Shown: positions 43,508-52,752, counted from the stretch's first letter. The stretch: 64,000 nt of DNA from Intestinibacter sp964449895 (GCA_964449895.1 CAYVBY010000002.1:145336-209335); one strand, 5' to 3'. Numbers and translations are program-made. Notes: generated by a model from the sequence alone, not told the origin.

Positions 43508-44664
43508 TGAGATATTTTATAGATTTTTCATCGGGAAGCCTTATCAAACATGGAGAAGAACTTTGTGGTGATAATGCTGAATTTTACGTAGATAACGACA
43601 TGAGTGTGGCTGTTTTATCTGATGGACTAAGTAGTGGTGTTAAAGCTAATATCTTAGCAACTCTTACTTCTACTATTGCACTTACTATGATAAAAAATGG
43701 ACTTTCAATAGAAGAAACTGTAGAGACAATTATACAAACTCTACCTGTAGATGCTGAAAAAAATATAGCCTACTCTACTTTTACAATAATAAAAATTACA
43801 GACCACAATAAAGCATACATAGCTGAATTTGATGGGCCTGAAACCTTCTTCTTAAGAAGGGGACAAATTGAAAAAATTCCATATAAAGAAAAAAATATAT
43901 GTGGAAAATTAGTTCGTGAAGCTAGTATAAATTTAACAGAAAATGATGTACTTGTTTTCGTAAGTGATGGTGCTTTATATGCTAGTGCTGGACAATCACT
44001 TAATTTAAATTGGCAATGGCAAGATATTGCTAAACATTTAAAAATGCATATTAGGGAATCTATGTCTGCAAGAGAGATAAAAAATAATTTACTAGGAGTA
44101 TGTAATCAACTTTATTTATTTGAGCCAGGTGATGATACGACTGTGTGCGTATTAAAGGCTACAAAACCTAAAAAAGTAAAATTATTTACTGGACCTCCAT
44201 CAAATAAAGAAGATGATAAAGCTGTCGTAAATGAGCTTATTAATAACGCAGATATTAGAATAGTCAGTGGTGGAACTACTTCACAAATAGTAGCTAGAGA
44301 GCTAGGGCTTGAAATGAAATCAAGTTCTGAAATAATTGATAAAGAAGTTCCTCCTATAGCTTATATACCAGGGATAGATTTAGTTACTGAAGGTGTGCTT
44401 ACTCTGTCTAAAACAGTAGAAAGACTAAAAAATATTGCTAAAAATGAAGATGACGATATATTTAAAGCACAAGACGGTGCCTCTCAAATGGCCCGACTTT
44501 TATACAGTGCCTCACATGTCAAATTACTTGTAGGAAGATCTTTAAATGTAGCAAATGCCTCATCTTCCTTCCAAAGAAATTTAGAGCTTAGACTTCATGT
44601 AATTAAAGAACTTGAAAAAGTATTAATTCATCTTGGAAAAATAGTAAGTATCGATTATTATTAA
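43507..44664 (+). CDS. SpoIIE/PP2C-type serine phosphatase
   Basis: The 385 residues begin within the stop of the sensor gene (TAATG), so the two are translationally coupled. A PPM/PP2C core covers about 15-220: VAVLSDGLSSGVKANILATL, VFVSDGALYASAG and GDDTTVCVL hold the metal-binding Asp residues. The extra C-terminal 160 residues are unrecognised, with GGTTSQIVARELG resembling a small fold. It would dephosphorylate a Ser/Thr-phosphorylated partner in response to the hydrogenase-like sensor. The partner kinase or anti-sigma factor is not in the window. Confidence 0.88.
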   Translation: MRYFIDFSSGSLIKHGEELCGDNAEFYVDNDMSVAVLSDGLSSGVKANILATLTSTIALTMIKNGLSIEETVETIIQTLPVDAEKNIAYSTFTIIKITDHNKAYIAEFDGPETFFLRRGQIEKIPYKEKNICGKLVREASINLTENDVLVFVSDGALYASAGQSLNLNWQWQDIAKHLKMHIRESMSAREIKNNLLGVCNQLYLFEPGDDTTVCVLKATKPKKVKLFTGPPSNKEDDKAVVNELINNADIRIVSGGTTSQIVARELGLEMKSSSEIIDKEVPPIAYIPGIDLVTEGVLTLSKTVERLKNIAKNEDDDIFKAQDGASQMARLLYSASHVKLLVGRSLNVANASSSFQRNLELRLHVIKELEKVLIHLGKIVSIDYY

Positions 44665-44689
44665 AAATATATATTTAATTTGTTTAGCA

Positions 44690-44733
44690 AAAACCCTATT
44701 TTATTTAATAAAATAAATAAAATAGGGTTTTTA
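44690..44733 (+). terminator. Terminator of the sensory hydrogenase/phosphatase operon
   Basis: AAAAACCCTATTTTATTT pairs with AAATAAAATAGGGTTTTT, followed by T-rich sequence. It begins 26 bases past the phosphatase stop. Confidence 0.88.
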
Positions 44734-45034
44734 TATTTATTTTTATATGCAATTTACTCAATTAAGATTATTTATAATATTGCAAGTTTTGTATACACAT
44801 TTTCATATATAGTTCATAATTTTTTATAACTCTTATATTTTTAAGTTTTTATTTCTTGCAAAGATTATAAATTCAAGTTTTAAAAGTTAAACTTAATAAA
44901 AATAAAATTTTCTGATTTTTTTATATTTTTCATAAAAAGAATTTTATATATTTTATATTGCTTTTTTCTTTTTTTACCAGTATAATTAATCTTGTTGTGT
45001 AATATGAAATTTTAATTTATATCGGAGGAAAATA
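44734..45034. other. AT-rich promoter region of the alanine symporter gene
   Basis: About 300 bases without a gene. No riboswitch or operator was recognised. ATCGGAGGAAAATA is the symporter ribosome-binding site. Confidence 0.35.
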
Positions 45035-46456
45035 ATGGAATTTTTAAACAATCTTGTAAATACCGCTAATGACTTTTTATGGACTTATATTCTTGTAATT
45101 GCATTAGTTGCTTTAGGTTTTTATTTTACTTTTAGAACTAAATTCGTTCAATTTAGATTATTTGGAGAAATGTTTAGACTTTTAGGAGATGGAATAAGTA
45201 AAGAAGAAGGTAAAATATCTTCTTTCCAAGCATTTTGTATAAGTACTTCATCTCGTGTTGGTACTGGTAATATAGCAGGGATTGCTATAGCAATTATGAC
45301 AGGTGGTCCTGGTGCTGTATTTTGGATGTGGGTAATGGCTCTTATAGGTTCTGCATCAAGCTTTGTAGAAAGTACACTTGCCCAAATATACAAAATCAAA
45401 GATGGTACTGCTTTTAGAGGTGGTCCAGCTTACTATATGGAACAAGGTTTAAATATGAGATGGATGGCTATACTATTCTCTATATTAATAACTCTTTGCT
45501 TCCCATTTGTATTCAACGCTGTTCAAGCAAATACAATGTCTCTTGCATTTAACACTGCATTTGGTATTAATAAACTTGCTATAGGAATTGTATTATGTAT
45601 ATTAACTGCTGCTGTTATATTCGGTGGTGTTCATAGAATCGCAAAAGTTTCAGAAGTAATAGTTCCTATATTTGCTGGAGCTTACATATTAATTGCACTA
45701 TTTTTAGTTTTCAAAAACATAACTTTAATGCCAGAAATATTTGGAGCAATACTAAAAGACGCATTTGATTTTAAAGCAGGTATAGTAGGTACATTTACTG
45801 GAACAATACTTATCGGTGTAAAAAGAGGTTTATTCTCAAATGAAGCTGGTATGGGTAGTGCTCCTAACGCAGCAGCTACTGCAAACACTTCTCACCCAGT
45901 AAAACAAGGTTTAATTCAATCACTTGGAGTTTTCACAGATACTATAATAATCTGTAGTTGTACAGCATTTATGGTACTTTTATATACTCAATTTAACACA
46001 ACTGAATTAACTGGTATAGAACTTGCTCAAGAAGCTTTAGTTTACCATATAGGTGATTTTGGGGCTATATTTATAGCTGTTTGTATATTCCTATTTGCAT
46101 TCAGTTCTATAGTTGGTAACTACTACTACGGTCAATCAAATATAGAATTTATATTTGGAGACAACAAAGTTGTTATGACTGTATTTAGAATTTTTGTTGT
46201 ATGTATGGTTATGTTCGGTTCTCTAACTAAAGTTGACATAGTATGGAACCTGGCAGATGTAATCATGGCTCTTATGGCTATAGTAAACTTAATAGCAATC
46301 GCTCTGCTTGGAAAATTTGCATTTAGAGCATTAGATGACTATGTAAAACAAAGAAAAGCAGGAATCAAAGATCCTACTTTTAACCCAGCTAACATAGAAG
46401 GACTTGGAAAAGTTGAATGCTGGAACGATGAAACAAGCAACAACACAGCAATGTAA
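45035..46456 (+). CDS. Sodium:alanine symporter (AGCS family)
   Basis: The 473 residues form about 10-11 transmembrane helices. Family signatures include GKISSFQAFCISTSSRVGTGNIAGIA (about 60-84), GGPGAVFWMWVMALIGSASSFVE, FRGGPAYYMEQGL, and GVKRGLFSNEAGMGSAPNAAATANTSHPVKQGL (about 261-293). It couples Na+ (or H+) influx to uptake of alanine or glycine. The single gene has a strong terminator. Codon usage is better optimised than the neighbours, consistent with high expression. Confidence 0.94.
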   Translation: MEFLNNLVNTANDFLWTYILVIALVALGFYFTFRTKFVQFRLFGEMFRLLGDGISKEEGKISSFQAFCISTSSRVGTGNIAGIAIAIMTGGPGAVFWMWVMALIGSASSFVESTLAQIYKIKDGTAFRGGPAYYMEQGLNMRWMAILFSILITLCFPFVFNAVQANTMSLAFNTAFGINKLAIGIVLCILTAAVIFGGVHRIAKVSEVIVPIFAGAYILIALFLVFKNITLMPEIFGAILKDAFDFKAGIVGTFTGTILIGVKRGLFSNEAGMGSAPNAAATANTSHPVKQGLIQSLGVFTDTIIICSCTAFMVLLYTQFNTTELTGIELAQEALVYHIGDFGAIFIAVCIFLFAFSSIVGNYYYGQSNIEFIFGDNKVVMTVFRIFVVCMVMFGSLTKVDIVWNLADVIMALMAIVNLIAIALLGKFAFRALDDYVKQRKAGIKDPTFNPANIEGLGKVECWNDETSNNTAM

Positions 46457-46487
46457 TTAATTTTTAATAAACTCAAATAAACTTACC

Positions 46488-46533
46488 AAAAAAAGCATCT
46501 GCAAAATAAAAATAAATTTGCAGATGCTTTTTT
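46488..46533 (+). terminator. Terminator of the alanine symporter gene
   Basis: AAAAGCATCTGCAAA pairs with TTTGCAGATGCTTTT, followed by TTTAT. It lies 32 bases past the stop. Confidence 0.88.
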
Positions 46534-46550
46534 ATAAACCAATTCCTACA

Positions 46551-47105
46551 CATATTCGATATCATCCGACCAGTCATGTATTTGATATCATCCAATCAGT
46601 CACGTATTTGATATCTTTAATTTAATTGATAATTATTTTTTATATTATATATACCTTCCATATTAGCATTGTTCTTTTGTTATATAATTTTGTGATATAT
46701 ATCCTACCTATTAAATTAGTTTTTTGATTCATTTTTACTCTCTTATATGATTTTATTATATATATTCTTCTATATAAATTAGTTAAATTAGTTTTTTGAT
46801 TTATTTTAAACTCTGTTATATAATTTTGTGATTTATTTTTATATTAGTTAAATAGGTTTGTAATATATTATCTCTATATTAAGTAATTTGTTGATAGTTT
46901 TTCTATTTTATTAAATAATTATTCTGTGCCTTTATTCTAAAATATATAACTATATAACTTTTTTCATCACAAAATAGTTTAACACTCAAAAAGTGATATA
47001 AATAGACATATATAAAGGATAGTTATAATTTTTATACAACAATAAAAATGAAAATTTAAGTCAATTTTGGCACAGGATATAAAGGATAGTTATATTTTTT
47101 TTACA
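46551..47105. repeat. Repeat-rich intergenic region
   Basis: No gene from 46534 to 47185. About 2.5 copies of a 26-base unit (CATGTATTTGATATCATCC plus AATCAGT) occupy 46551-46615. Inverted ITKLYNS cores sit at 46677-46696 and 46813-46832, with a forward one at 46966-46995. A roughly 30-base unit starting TATAAAGGATAGTTATA recurs at about 47011 and 47079. Confidence 0.75.
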
Positions 47106-47185
47106 ACTACCCTTGAATAATTTAACTTTATTTTTATATTTTTATTTTTTCATTATATATTATTTTATGGCCCTATGTTATATAT

Positions 47186-47965
47186 TTATAAACCTATGTT
47201 TATATCTGCTATAGAATAAAGGGCTGCTTTTCCGCTTAGTGTCACTCTTTTATCCTTCATTGAACAGTAAAGAGTTCCTCCTCTTTTAGATGCTTGATAT
47301 GCAACTAAGTTGTTTTTGTTTAATTTTTCCATCCAATATGGAGCAATATGGCAGTGACCTGATCCACAAACTGGGTCTTCTATTACATTTAACTTTGGTG
47401 CAAAGCTACGAGATACACAGTCTACATCAAAGCCCTTTGCTGTTACATGAAGTAATAAACCGTCTATTTGTTTTATTTTATCTATATCAGGATTTAAATT
47501 TCTAACAAAATTTTCATCTTCTAATACACAAAGTAAATCTCTTCCCATATAAGCTTCAAGAGGTTTTACACCTATTGCATCAATCATTTCATCTGTTACA
47601 TCCACTTGTTTTAAATCATATGCAGGAAAATCCATTTCGTATAAATCATCTTTTTTATTTACTACTAAGTCGCCACTCATTGTACTAAATACAACTGTTT
47701 TTAAATCTTTTTCATAATAATTCATTATTACATAAGCAGTTGCAAGTGTTGCATGGCCACATAAATCTATTTCTCCACCTGGAGTAAACCAACGTAATTT
47801 GTATTTTGATCCTTCCTTAACTGTAAATGCAGTTTCTGAAAGGTTATTTTCCCTAGTTATATTCATCATAGTTTCCTCATCAAGCCAAGATTCCATAACA
47901 CATATAGCAGCTGGATTTCCTCCAAATACATTTTCAGAAAAAGCATCAACTACATATTGTTTCAT
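47186..47965 (-). CDS. PhzF-family protein
   Basis: The 259 residues have the two-domain PhzF fold: VVDAFSENVFGGNPAAIC at the start, the catalytic-type Glu44 in NNLSETAFT, LRWFTPGGEIDLCGHATLATAYV, and DPVCGSGHCHIAPYW near the C-terminus. Despite the phenazine name, no phz genes are nearby; PhzF homologues are thought to be isomerases of small metabolites. Single gene. Confidence 0.92.
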   Translation of the reverse strand: MKQYVVDAFSENVFGGNPAAICVMESWLDEETMMNITRENNLSETAFTVKEGSKYKLRWFTPGGEIDLCGHATLATAYVIMNYYEKDLKTVVFSTMSGDLVVNKKDDLYEMDFPAYDLKQVDVTDEMIDAIGVKPLEAYMGRDLLCVLEDENFVRNLNPDIDKIKQIDGLLLHVTAKGFDVDCVSRSFAPKLNVIEDPVCGSGHCHIAPYWMEKLNKNNLVAYQASKRGGTLYCSMKDKRVTLSGKAALYSIADINIGL

Positions 47966-48210
47966 AATTAAATCACTCCCTTTTTAACTATTTATAAAAA
48001 TTATATCACAATTTCTCTTAAGCGATTTACACGAAAGCGTATGCCATACAATAAAGAAACCTTTATTTTTCCTATAAATTTTAAGTTAAATTTTTTTAAT
48101 ATCAAATAGAATAATAATATTATATAATTACTTAAAAGATATCATGTAATGCATTTATATATATCACTTTGAAATATATTCTCTTAAAACAATCGATAAA
48201 TTTTTCAAAA

Positions 48211-48338
48211 CTACTTTTAAAATATATTTATCAAAAGTAACCGTCGACTTTTATAAATCTACTTTTAAATGTATTTATCAAAAGTAACCGACAACTTTTT
48301 TGAAACTACTTTTAAATATATTTATTAAAAGTGATATA
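48211..48338. repeat. Three tandem 47-48-bp hairpin repeats
   Basis: Units start at 48211, 48259 and 48306. Each begins CTACTTTTAAA and contains ATCAAAAGTA (unit 3: ATTAAAAGTG), so each can fold by TACTTTT/AAAAGTA pairing. They lie 58-185 bases before the AI-2E-type transporter gene and might be regulatory. Confidence 0.75.
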
Positions 48339-48395
48339 TTTTTTATTAAAAATGTTAATACTTACTTTAAAAGACATTATTAGGAGGAAGTTTAT

Positions 48396-49496
48396 ATGGA
48401 AGATGATTCTAATTTAAGAATAGAAAAAATTGAAAAGCAGAAAAATTTCTTGATAAAATTCTGCTATTGGGGTGTAATTTTTACATGTGTATTTCTTGTA
48501 ATGAAGTATTTAGGTTCCATACTTACACCTTTTATACTGGCTTTTATCATAGCGGCTATATTAAATATTCCAATAAAATACATATGCAATAAAACACATG
48601 CTCCAAGAAGTTTGATTTCTATCCTTTTTGTTGTACTTTTTTACTCTATTGCAATCTTTGCAGTAATGCTTGTGGGTGCAAAGCTTGTAGTTGTTTTAAA
48701 GGATTTATTTATGAGTTTACCTAATTTCTTTAAAACCAGCTTAGAGCCTATTATGTGGGATAGTGTATTGTATTTAGAAAAAATGGTAATGTCTCTTGAT
48801 CCTAATTTAATTTCGGCAATTGAAGAAAGTTCTACAGCCTTATTAAATACTCTAGGTGATTTTATAAGCAAATTATCTACTTCAGTTGTAAAATATGTTT
48901 CTGGATTTGCATATTCAATTCCTGGAATATTTTTAAAAACTTTAATAATGATAATAGTTACATTTTTTATTACTATTGATTTTGAAAAGATAACTAGTTT
49001 CATAAAAAGACAACTACCTGAAAATATAAATAATACTCTACAAGAAATCAAAAAATACGGAAGCACAACTCTTGTAAAATGTATTCTTTCTTATATTTTC
49101 ATATTGTTTTTAACTTTCACCGAAATATCAATCGGTTTAACTTTAATTGGCGTAAATAATGCTATTTTAATTGGGCTGATAATAGCTATATTTGATATAC
49201 TTCCAGTTCTTGGGACGGGAGGAATTATGATTCCTTGGGCAATCATATCATTAATATATGGAAATTACAAAGTCGGCATAGGACTTATTTTACTATACCT
49301 ATTCATCACAGTTGTGAGAAATATAGTAGAACCTAAAATCGTTGGACAACAAGTGGGACTTCATCCTGTAGTTACCCTTATAAGTATGTTTGCAGGACTT
49401 AACTTATTTGGATTTATAGGTTTATTGGGATTCCCTATTGGACTTTCAATATTAAAATACTTAAACGACAAAGGAACTATTAAAATATTTAAGTAA
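48396..49496 (+). CDS. AI-2E-family transporter
   Basis: The 366 residues show about seven or eight helices with the pattern of AI-2E/YtvI proteins: FLIKFCYWGVIF, GSILTPFILAFIIAAILNIPIKYIC, then a long amphipathic central region (about 95-200), and GVNNAILIGLIIAIFDILPVLGTGGIMIPWAI, with the G-x-x-P-G motif. Family members are implicated in export of autoinducer 2 or in Na+(Li+)/H+ exchange. TTAGGAGGAAG precedes the ATG. Confidence 0.9.
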   Translation: MEDDSNLRIEKIEKQKNFLIKFCYWGVIFTCVFLVMKYLGSILTPFILAFIIAAILNIPIKYICNKTHAPRSLISILFVVLFYSIAIFAVMLVGAKLVVVLKDLFMSLPNFFKTSLEPIMWDSVLYLEKMVMSLDPNLISAIEESSTALLNTLGDFISKLSTSVVKYVSGFAYSIPGIFLKTLIMIIVTFFITIDFEKITSFIKRQLPENINNTLQEIKKYGSTTLVKCILSYIFILFLTFTEISIGLTLIGVNNAILIGLIIAIFDILPVLGTGGIMIPWAIISLIYGNYKVGIGLILLYLFITVVRNIVEPKIVGQQVGLHPVVTLISMFAGLNLFGFIGLLGFPIGLSILKYLNDKGTIKIFK

Positions 49497-49561
49497 TCTA
49501 AAATATTTAGATAAAATTTAAGTTGAATTAGTTAAAATTAAATTAATTAAAATTTACATTA

Positions 49562-49603
49562 ATAGAATTTATTACATAAAAAATAGAATTTATTACATAA
49601 AAA
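49562..49603. repeat. Direct repeat
   Basis: Two adjacent copies of a 21-base unit starting TAGAATTTATTACAT, directly before the terminator. Probably recent slippage. Confidence 0.55.
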
Positions 49604-49619
49604 ATTCCCCAATATTTAA

Positions 49620-49650
49620 TGACCCCAAAAGATTAATCTTTTGGGGTCTC
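49620..49650. terminator. Terminator between AI-2E and flavodiiron genes
   Basis: GACCCCAAAAGAT (49621-49633) pairs with ATCTTTTGGGGTC (about 49636-49648), a strong 13-bp stem between two convergent genes. Confidence 0.85.
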
Positions 49651-49691
49651 TTCATATCAACTATTTTTTATAAATTCAAATCAATTTAATA

Positions 49692-50885
49692 TTATTTTAA
49701 TAATTTAGCGTATTCTCTACCTGCATTTACACAGTCTGCTAATGTTTCTTCACTTGGGAAGAATTTTTTCTTAACTGTTTCTATTGGCATTTTGAAGCCC
49801 ATAGATTTTAATGCAGCTTCTGCTATAGATACACCTTCACCACTCCATCCAAATGAACCGAATACTCCTGCTATAGTTCCTTTATTTGCCATTGGATCTA
49901 TTGATGCGAATAAATCCCACATAGGTTTAACCATTGATCTGTTTATTGTTGGAGATCCTAGTAAAACTACTTTAGAAGCTAAGAATATATCGTGCATTTC
50001 TTGTGGTGTTAATTGTTCTAAGTCGTAAAGTGTAACTTTAGCACCTTCTTCTTTAGCACCTTCAGCTATTTTTTCAGCCATTTTTTTAGTATTTCCATAA
50101 GCTGATAAATAGAATATGCTCATTTCATTTTTATTAGTAACATCTAGAGCTTTTTGAGACCAGTTTATGTATCTCTTAACTTGTGACATCGGCTCTTTTG
50201 ATAGTATTGGACCATGTGAAGTTAATATAGTATCGAATTCGATTCCTAATTTTACAACTTTATCTACTGCATCTAATACATTTTGAGCAAATGGTTTAAC
50301 TATGCAATCATAGTAAAATTTTGAAGCTCTTACATAATCATCATTGTCAACTGCACTATCAGCTTCATAAGAACCATAGTGACATCCGAAAGCATCACAA
50401 GTTAATAATATTTTATCTTCTTCTACATAAGTAAACATAGTATCTGACCAGTGAAGCATTGGAGCTGTTATGAATTTTATATTTCTCTTTCCTATATTTA
50501 AAACATCTCCGTCTTTTATAGTTTGAACTTTAAATTCTCTATTTAGTTGGTTAGTTAAGAAATTTTTAGCTGCAGTTGTACAATATACTACTGCATCTGG
50601 ATTTTTGTCTAATACATAAGATAAACTACTAGCATGATCTGGTTCAGTATGGTGAACTACTATATAGTCTATTTTTTCTATAGGAGTTACTTCTTCTATA
50701 TTTTTGAAAAACTCATCTTTGAATTCAGCCTTTACAGTATCAAATAATACAGTTTTTTCATCCTTAATTATATAAGAATTGTAAGTTGTACCAAATTCAG
50801 TGTCCATTATTATATCAAATACTTCTAATTCTTTATCTACAACTCCTGTATAATAAACATCTTTTTTTATTTCAAAAACGCTCAT
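49692..50885 (-). CDS. Flavodiiron protein (O2/NO reductase)
   Basis: The 397 residues comprise a metallo-beta-lactamase-like diiron domain (about 1-245), with the H-x-E-x-D-H ligand motif (His79, Glu81, Asp83, His84), a later His in APMLHWSDTMF and Asp in LLTCDAFGCHYG, and a flavodoxin domain (about 255-397; IFYLSAYGNTKKMAEKIAEG, FGSFGWSGEG). It reduces O2 to water or NO to N2O with electrons from rubredoxin or a similar carrier, protecting the anaerobe. A BFD-like Fe-S protein gene lies just upstream on the same strand. Confidence 0.95.
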   Translation of the reverse strand: MSVFEIKKDVYYTGVVDKELEVFDIIMDTEFGTTYNSYIIKDEKTVLFDTVKAEFKDEFFKNIEEVTPIEKIDYIVVHHTEPDHASSLSYVLDKNPDAVVYCTTAAKNFLTNQLNREFKVQTIKDGDVLNIGKRNIKFITAPMLHWSDTMFTYVEEDKILLTCDAFGCHYGSYEADSAVDNDDYVRASKFYYDCIVKPFAQNVLDAVDKVVKLGIEFDTILTSHGPILSKEPMSQVKRYINWSQKALDVTNKNEMSIFYLSAYGNTKKMAEKIAEGAKEEGAKVTLYDLEQLTPQEMHDIFLASKVVLLGSPTINRSMVKPMWDLFASIDPMANKGTIAGVFGSFGWSGEGVSIAEAALKSMGFKMPIETVKKKFFPSEETLADCVNAGREYAKLLK

Positions 50886-50940
50886 ATTTGTTCCTCCTCT
50901 AATCGATAATAATATATATTAATTTAAATTATTTGTGATA

Positions 50941-50972
50941 TTAATAGGGTGCTAAACTTCACACCCTATTTA
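50941..50972 (-). terminator. Stem-loop between the BFD-like and flavodiiron genes
   Basis: AATAGGGTG pairs with CACCCTATT around a loop beginning CTAAACTT. The T-run on the minus strand is poor. It may partially terminate after the BFD-like gene or shield the flavodiiron mRNA. Confidence 0.5.
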
Positions 50973-50994
50973 GCCTTTTAAAAATATATTTGGA

Positions 50995-51168
50995 TTATTT
51001 TAATAGTTCATCTAATATTGCTTGAACTTCTTCTTCACATCCACCACATCCAGTTGATGCACCAGTTGCTTCTTTTATATCATCTATTGTTTTAGCTCCA
51101 TTTTCAATGGCTTTTTTTATTTCTTCATAAGTTACATCCATGCAATGACATACTGTTCTATTTTCCAT
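50995..51168 (-). CDS. BFD-like [2Fe-2S]-binding protein
   Basis: Found by reading the complement: 57 residues from ATG 51168, preceded by AGGGGGAAAGA. It contains TVCHCMDVTYEEIKKAI and STGCGGCEEEV, the two Cys pairs (CxC and CxxC) of the bacterioferritin-associated-ferredoxin/NifU-middle fold. It would carry a [2Fe-2S] cluster, perhaps as an electron or cluster donor. Its place 109 bases before the flavodiiron gene suggests electron delivery to that enzyme or co-expression under oxidative stress; the link is inference. Confidence 0.88.
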   Translation of the reverse strand: MENRTVCHCMDVTYEEIKKAIENGAKTIDDIKEATGASTGCGGCEEEVQAILDELLK

Positions 51169-51396
51169 AATTCTTTCCCCCTAAATATATTCTTTTATCT
51201 TATTAAAGAATATACCCAGTTTATTATAAGTTAAACATATTTTTGTAAATTTTCTTATAATTGCTATATATTTCCAGACCATTACAAACTATCACTACAT
51301 CAATTATATTATTACGCTTATTTTAACACTATTGTCCTATTACTACTATTTGCACTTGATATTGGATATAAAACACCTATTTATTATTATTTAACA
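51169..51396. other. Gene-free spacer
   Basis: About 230 AT-rich bases between the antiporter and BFD-like genes on the same strand. No hairpin with a T-run and no operator was identified. Confidence 0.3.
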
Positions 51397-52626
51397 TTAT
51401 TGTCCTACTACCCTTTTAATTTCTATATATTCTTTTACATTTTCTGAAGACTCTTTAAAAGCAATCTTCAGAAGTATAGGAGAAATCACAGTTGTAACTA
51501 TTACAACTATTAATATAGGTGCAAAAATTGCACTAGACATTATACCAAGTTTTACACCTTTGTTGGCTACTATAAGTGCAACCTCTCCTCTTGAAACCAT
51601 ACCCGAACCTATTTGAAATGCTTCTTTTTTGTTGAATTTAAATAGTCTAGCTCCAAGACCGCAACCTATAATTTTTGATAAAATAGCTACTACAGATAAT
51701 ACTATTGCATATAAAATTATTGTAATTCCCATTTTTGGTAAAACAAGTTTTAACCCTATACTTGCAAAGAATACTGGCGCTAAAAATGCATAAGATACAT
51801 CATCTACAGTTCCCATAATTTCTTCTTTTTTGTATCCTACTGCAGATACAATAAGACCTGTTATAAATGCACCTGTTATATTTGCAACACCAAAATAAAC
51901 TTCAGATATATAAGCCAAGAATAAACATAAAGCTAATACGAATATAACGTGTCTTTGTAAATTATTGCTACCTTTAAACCATGTTTTAAGTGCTTTGTAA
52001 AGAACTATAGATATTATTCCTATTATTACAAAGTATAAAACTATTTTTAAAAGTACTATGTTTATTTGAACAGATGTATCTGAAAAACTAGATACTACAG
52101 ATAAAGCAATTATGCCTAATATGTCATCTATTATTGCAGCTCCTAAAATTGCATTTCCTACATTAGAATTTATTTTTCCCATTTCTCTAAGTGTCTCAAC
52201 TGTAATACTTACTGATGTTGCCGTCAATACAACGCCTATAAATGTACATTCTAATAAAACACTTTTACTTGTCATCATATCTGACATACCATTTTGGGCA
52301 AATAAATATGTAATTCCAAATCCCAAAATAAAAGGAACTAATACCCCTAAAATTGCAATTACAAATGATGCAACTCCTTGTTTTTTAAGATTATTTATAT
52401 CTGTTTCCATACCTGCAATAAACATAAGCATTATTACACCTATTTCAGATAATTGAGTTATAAATTCACTTTCTACTACTAAATTTAAAATGCATGGACC
52501 AATTATAATCCCTGCTAATAAAGAACCCACAACTTGTGGTAATTTCATTTTTCTAGAAACTAATCCAAGTAGCTTTGTTGAAAAAAGAATTAATGCTACT
52601 TCTAAAAGATAATAATATGAATTCAT
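51397..52626 (-). CDS. Cation:proton antiporter (CPA2/KefB-like)
   Basis: The 409 residues form about 12 helices: LGLVSRKMKLPQVVGSLLAGIIIGP, VIMLMFIAGMETDI, VLTATSVSITVETLREMGK and IIDDILGIIALSVV, which carries the paired Asp of Na+/H+ antiporters. FQIGSGMVSRGEVALIVANKG is near the end. No C-terminal NAD-binding (TrkA-N) domain is present. It exchanges Na+ or K+ for H+. Single gene. Confidence 0.92.
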   Translation of the reverse strand: MNSYYYLLEVALILFSTKLLGLVSRKMKLPQVVGSLLAGIIIGPCILNLVVESEFITQLSEIGVIMLMFIAGMETDINNLKKQGVASFVIAILGVLVPFILGFGITYLFAQNGMSDMMTSKSVLLECTFIGVVLTATSVSITVETLREMGKINSNVGNAILGAAIIDDILGIIALSVVSSFSDTSVQINIVLLKIVLYFVIIGIISIVLYKALKTWFKGSNNLQRHVIFVLALCLFLAYISEVYFGVANITGAFITGLIVSAVGYKKEEIMGTVDDVSYAFLAPVFFASIGLKLVLPKMGITIILYAIVLSVVAILSKIIGCGLGARLFKFNKKEAFQIGSGMVSRGEVALIVANKGVKLGIMSSAIFAPILIVVIVTTVISPILLKIAFKESSENVKEYIEIKRVVGQ

Positions 52627-52718
52627 CTTTCTATTTCCTCTCTCTTTCTAATATTTTCATCTTACATCAATTCATTATATACCTTTTGAATTTTTTTGCA
52701 AGACTTATAATTTTTAAC

Positions 52719-52752
52719 AAAAAAAAGGCGAATATTTTTAATTCGCCTTTAA
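52719..52752 (-). terminator. Terminator of the cytidylate-kinase-like gene
   Basis: AAAGGCGAAT pairs with ATTCGCCTTT around ATTTTTA. On the minus strand eight T follow. Confidence 0.8.

Noticed and set aside
46551..46615. Possible second CRISPR-like array
   Set aside because: Short 26-base tandem units without spacers.
47186..47965. Phenazine biosynthesis
   Set aside because: Only a PhzF homologue is present; no other phz gene is in the window.
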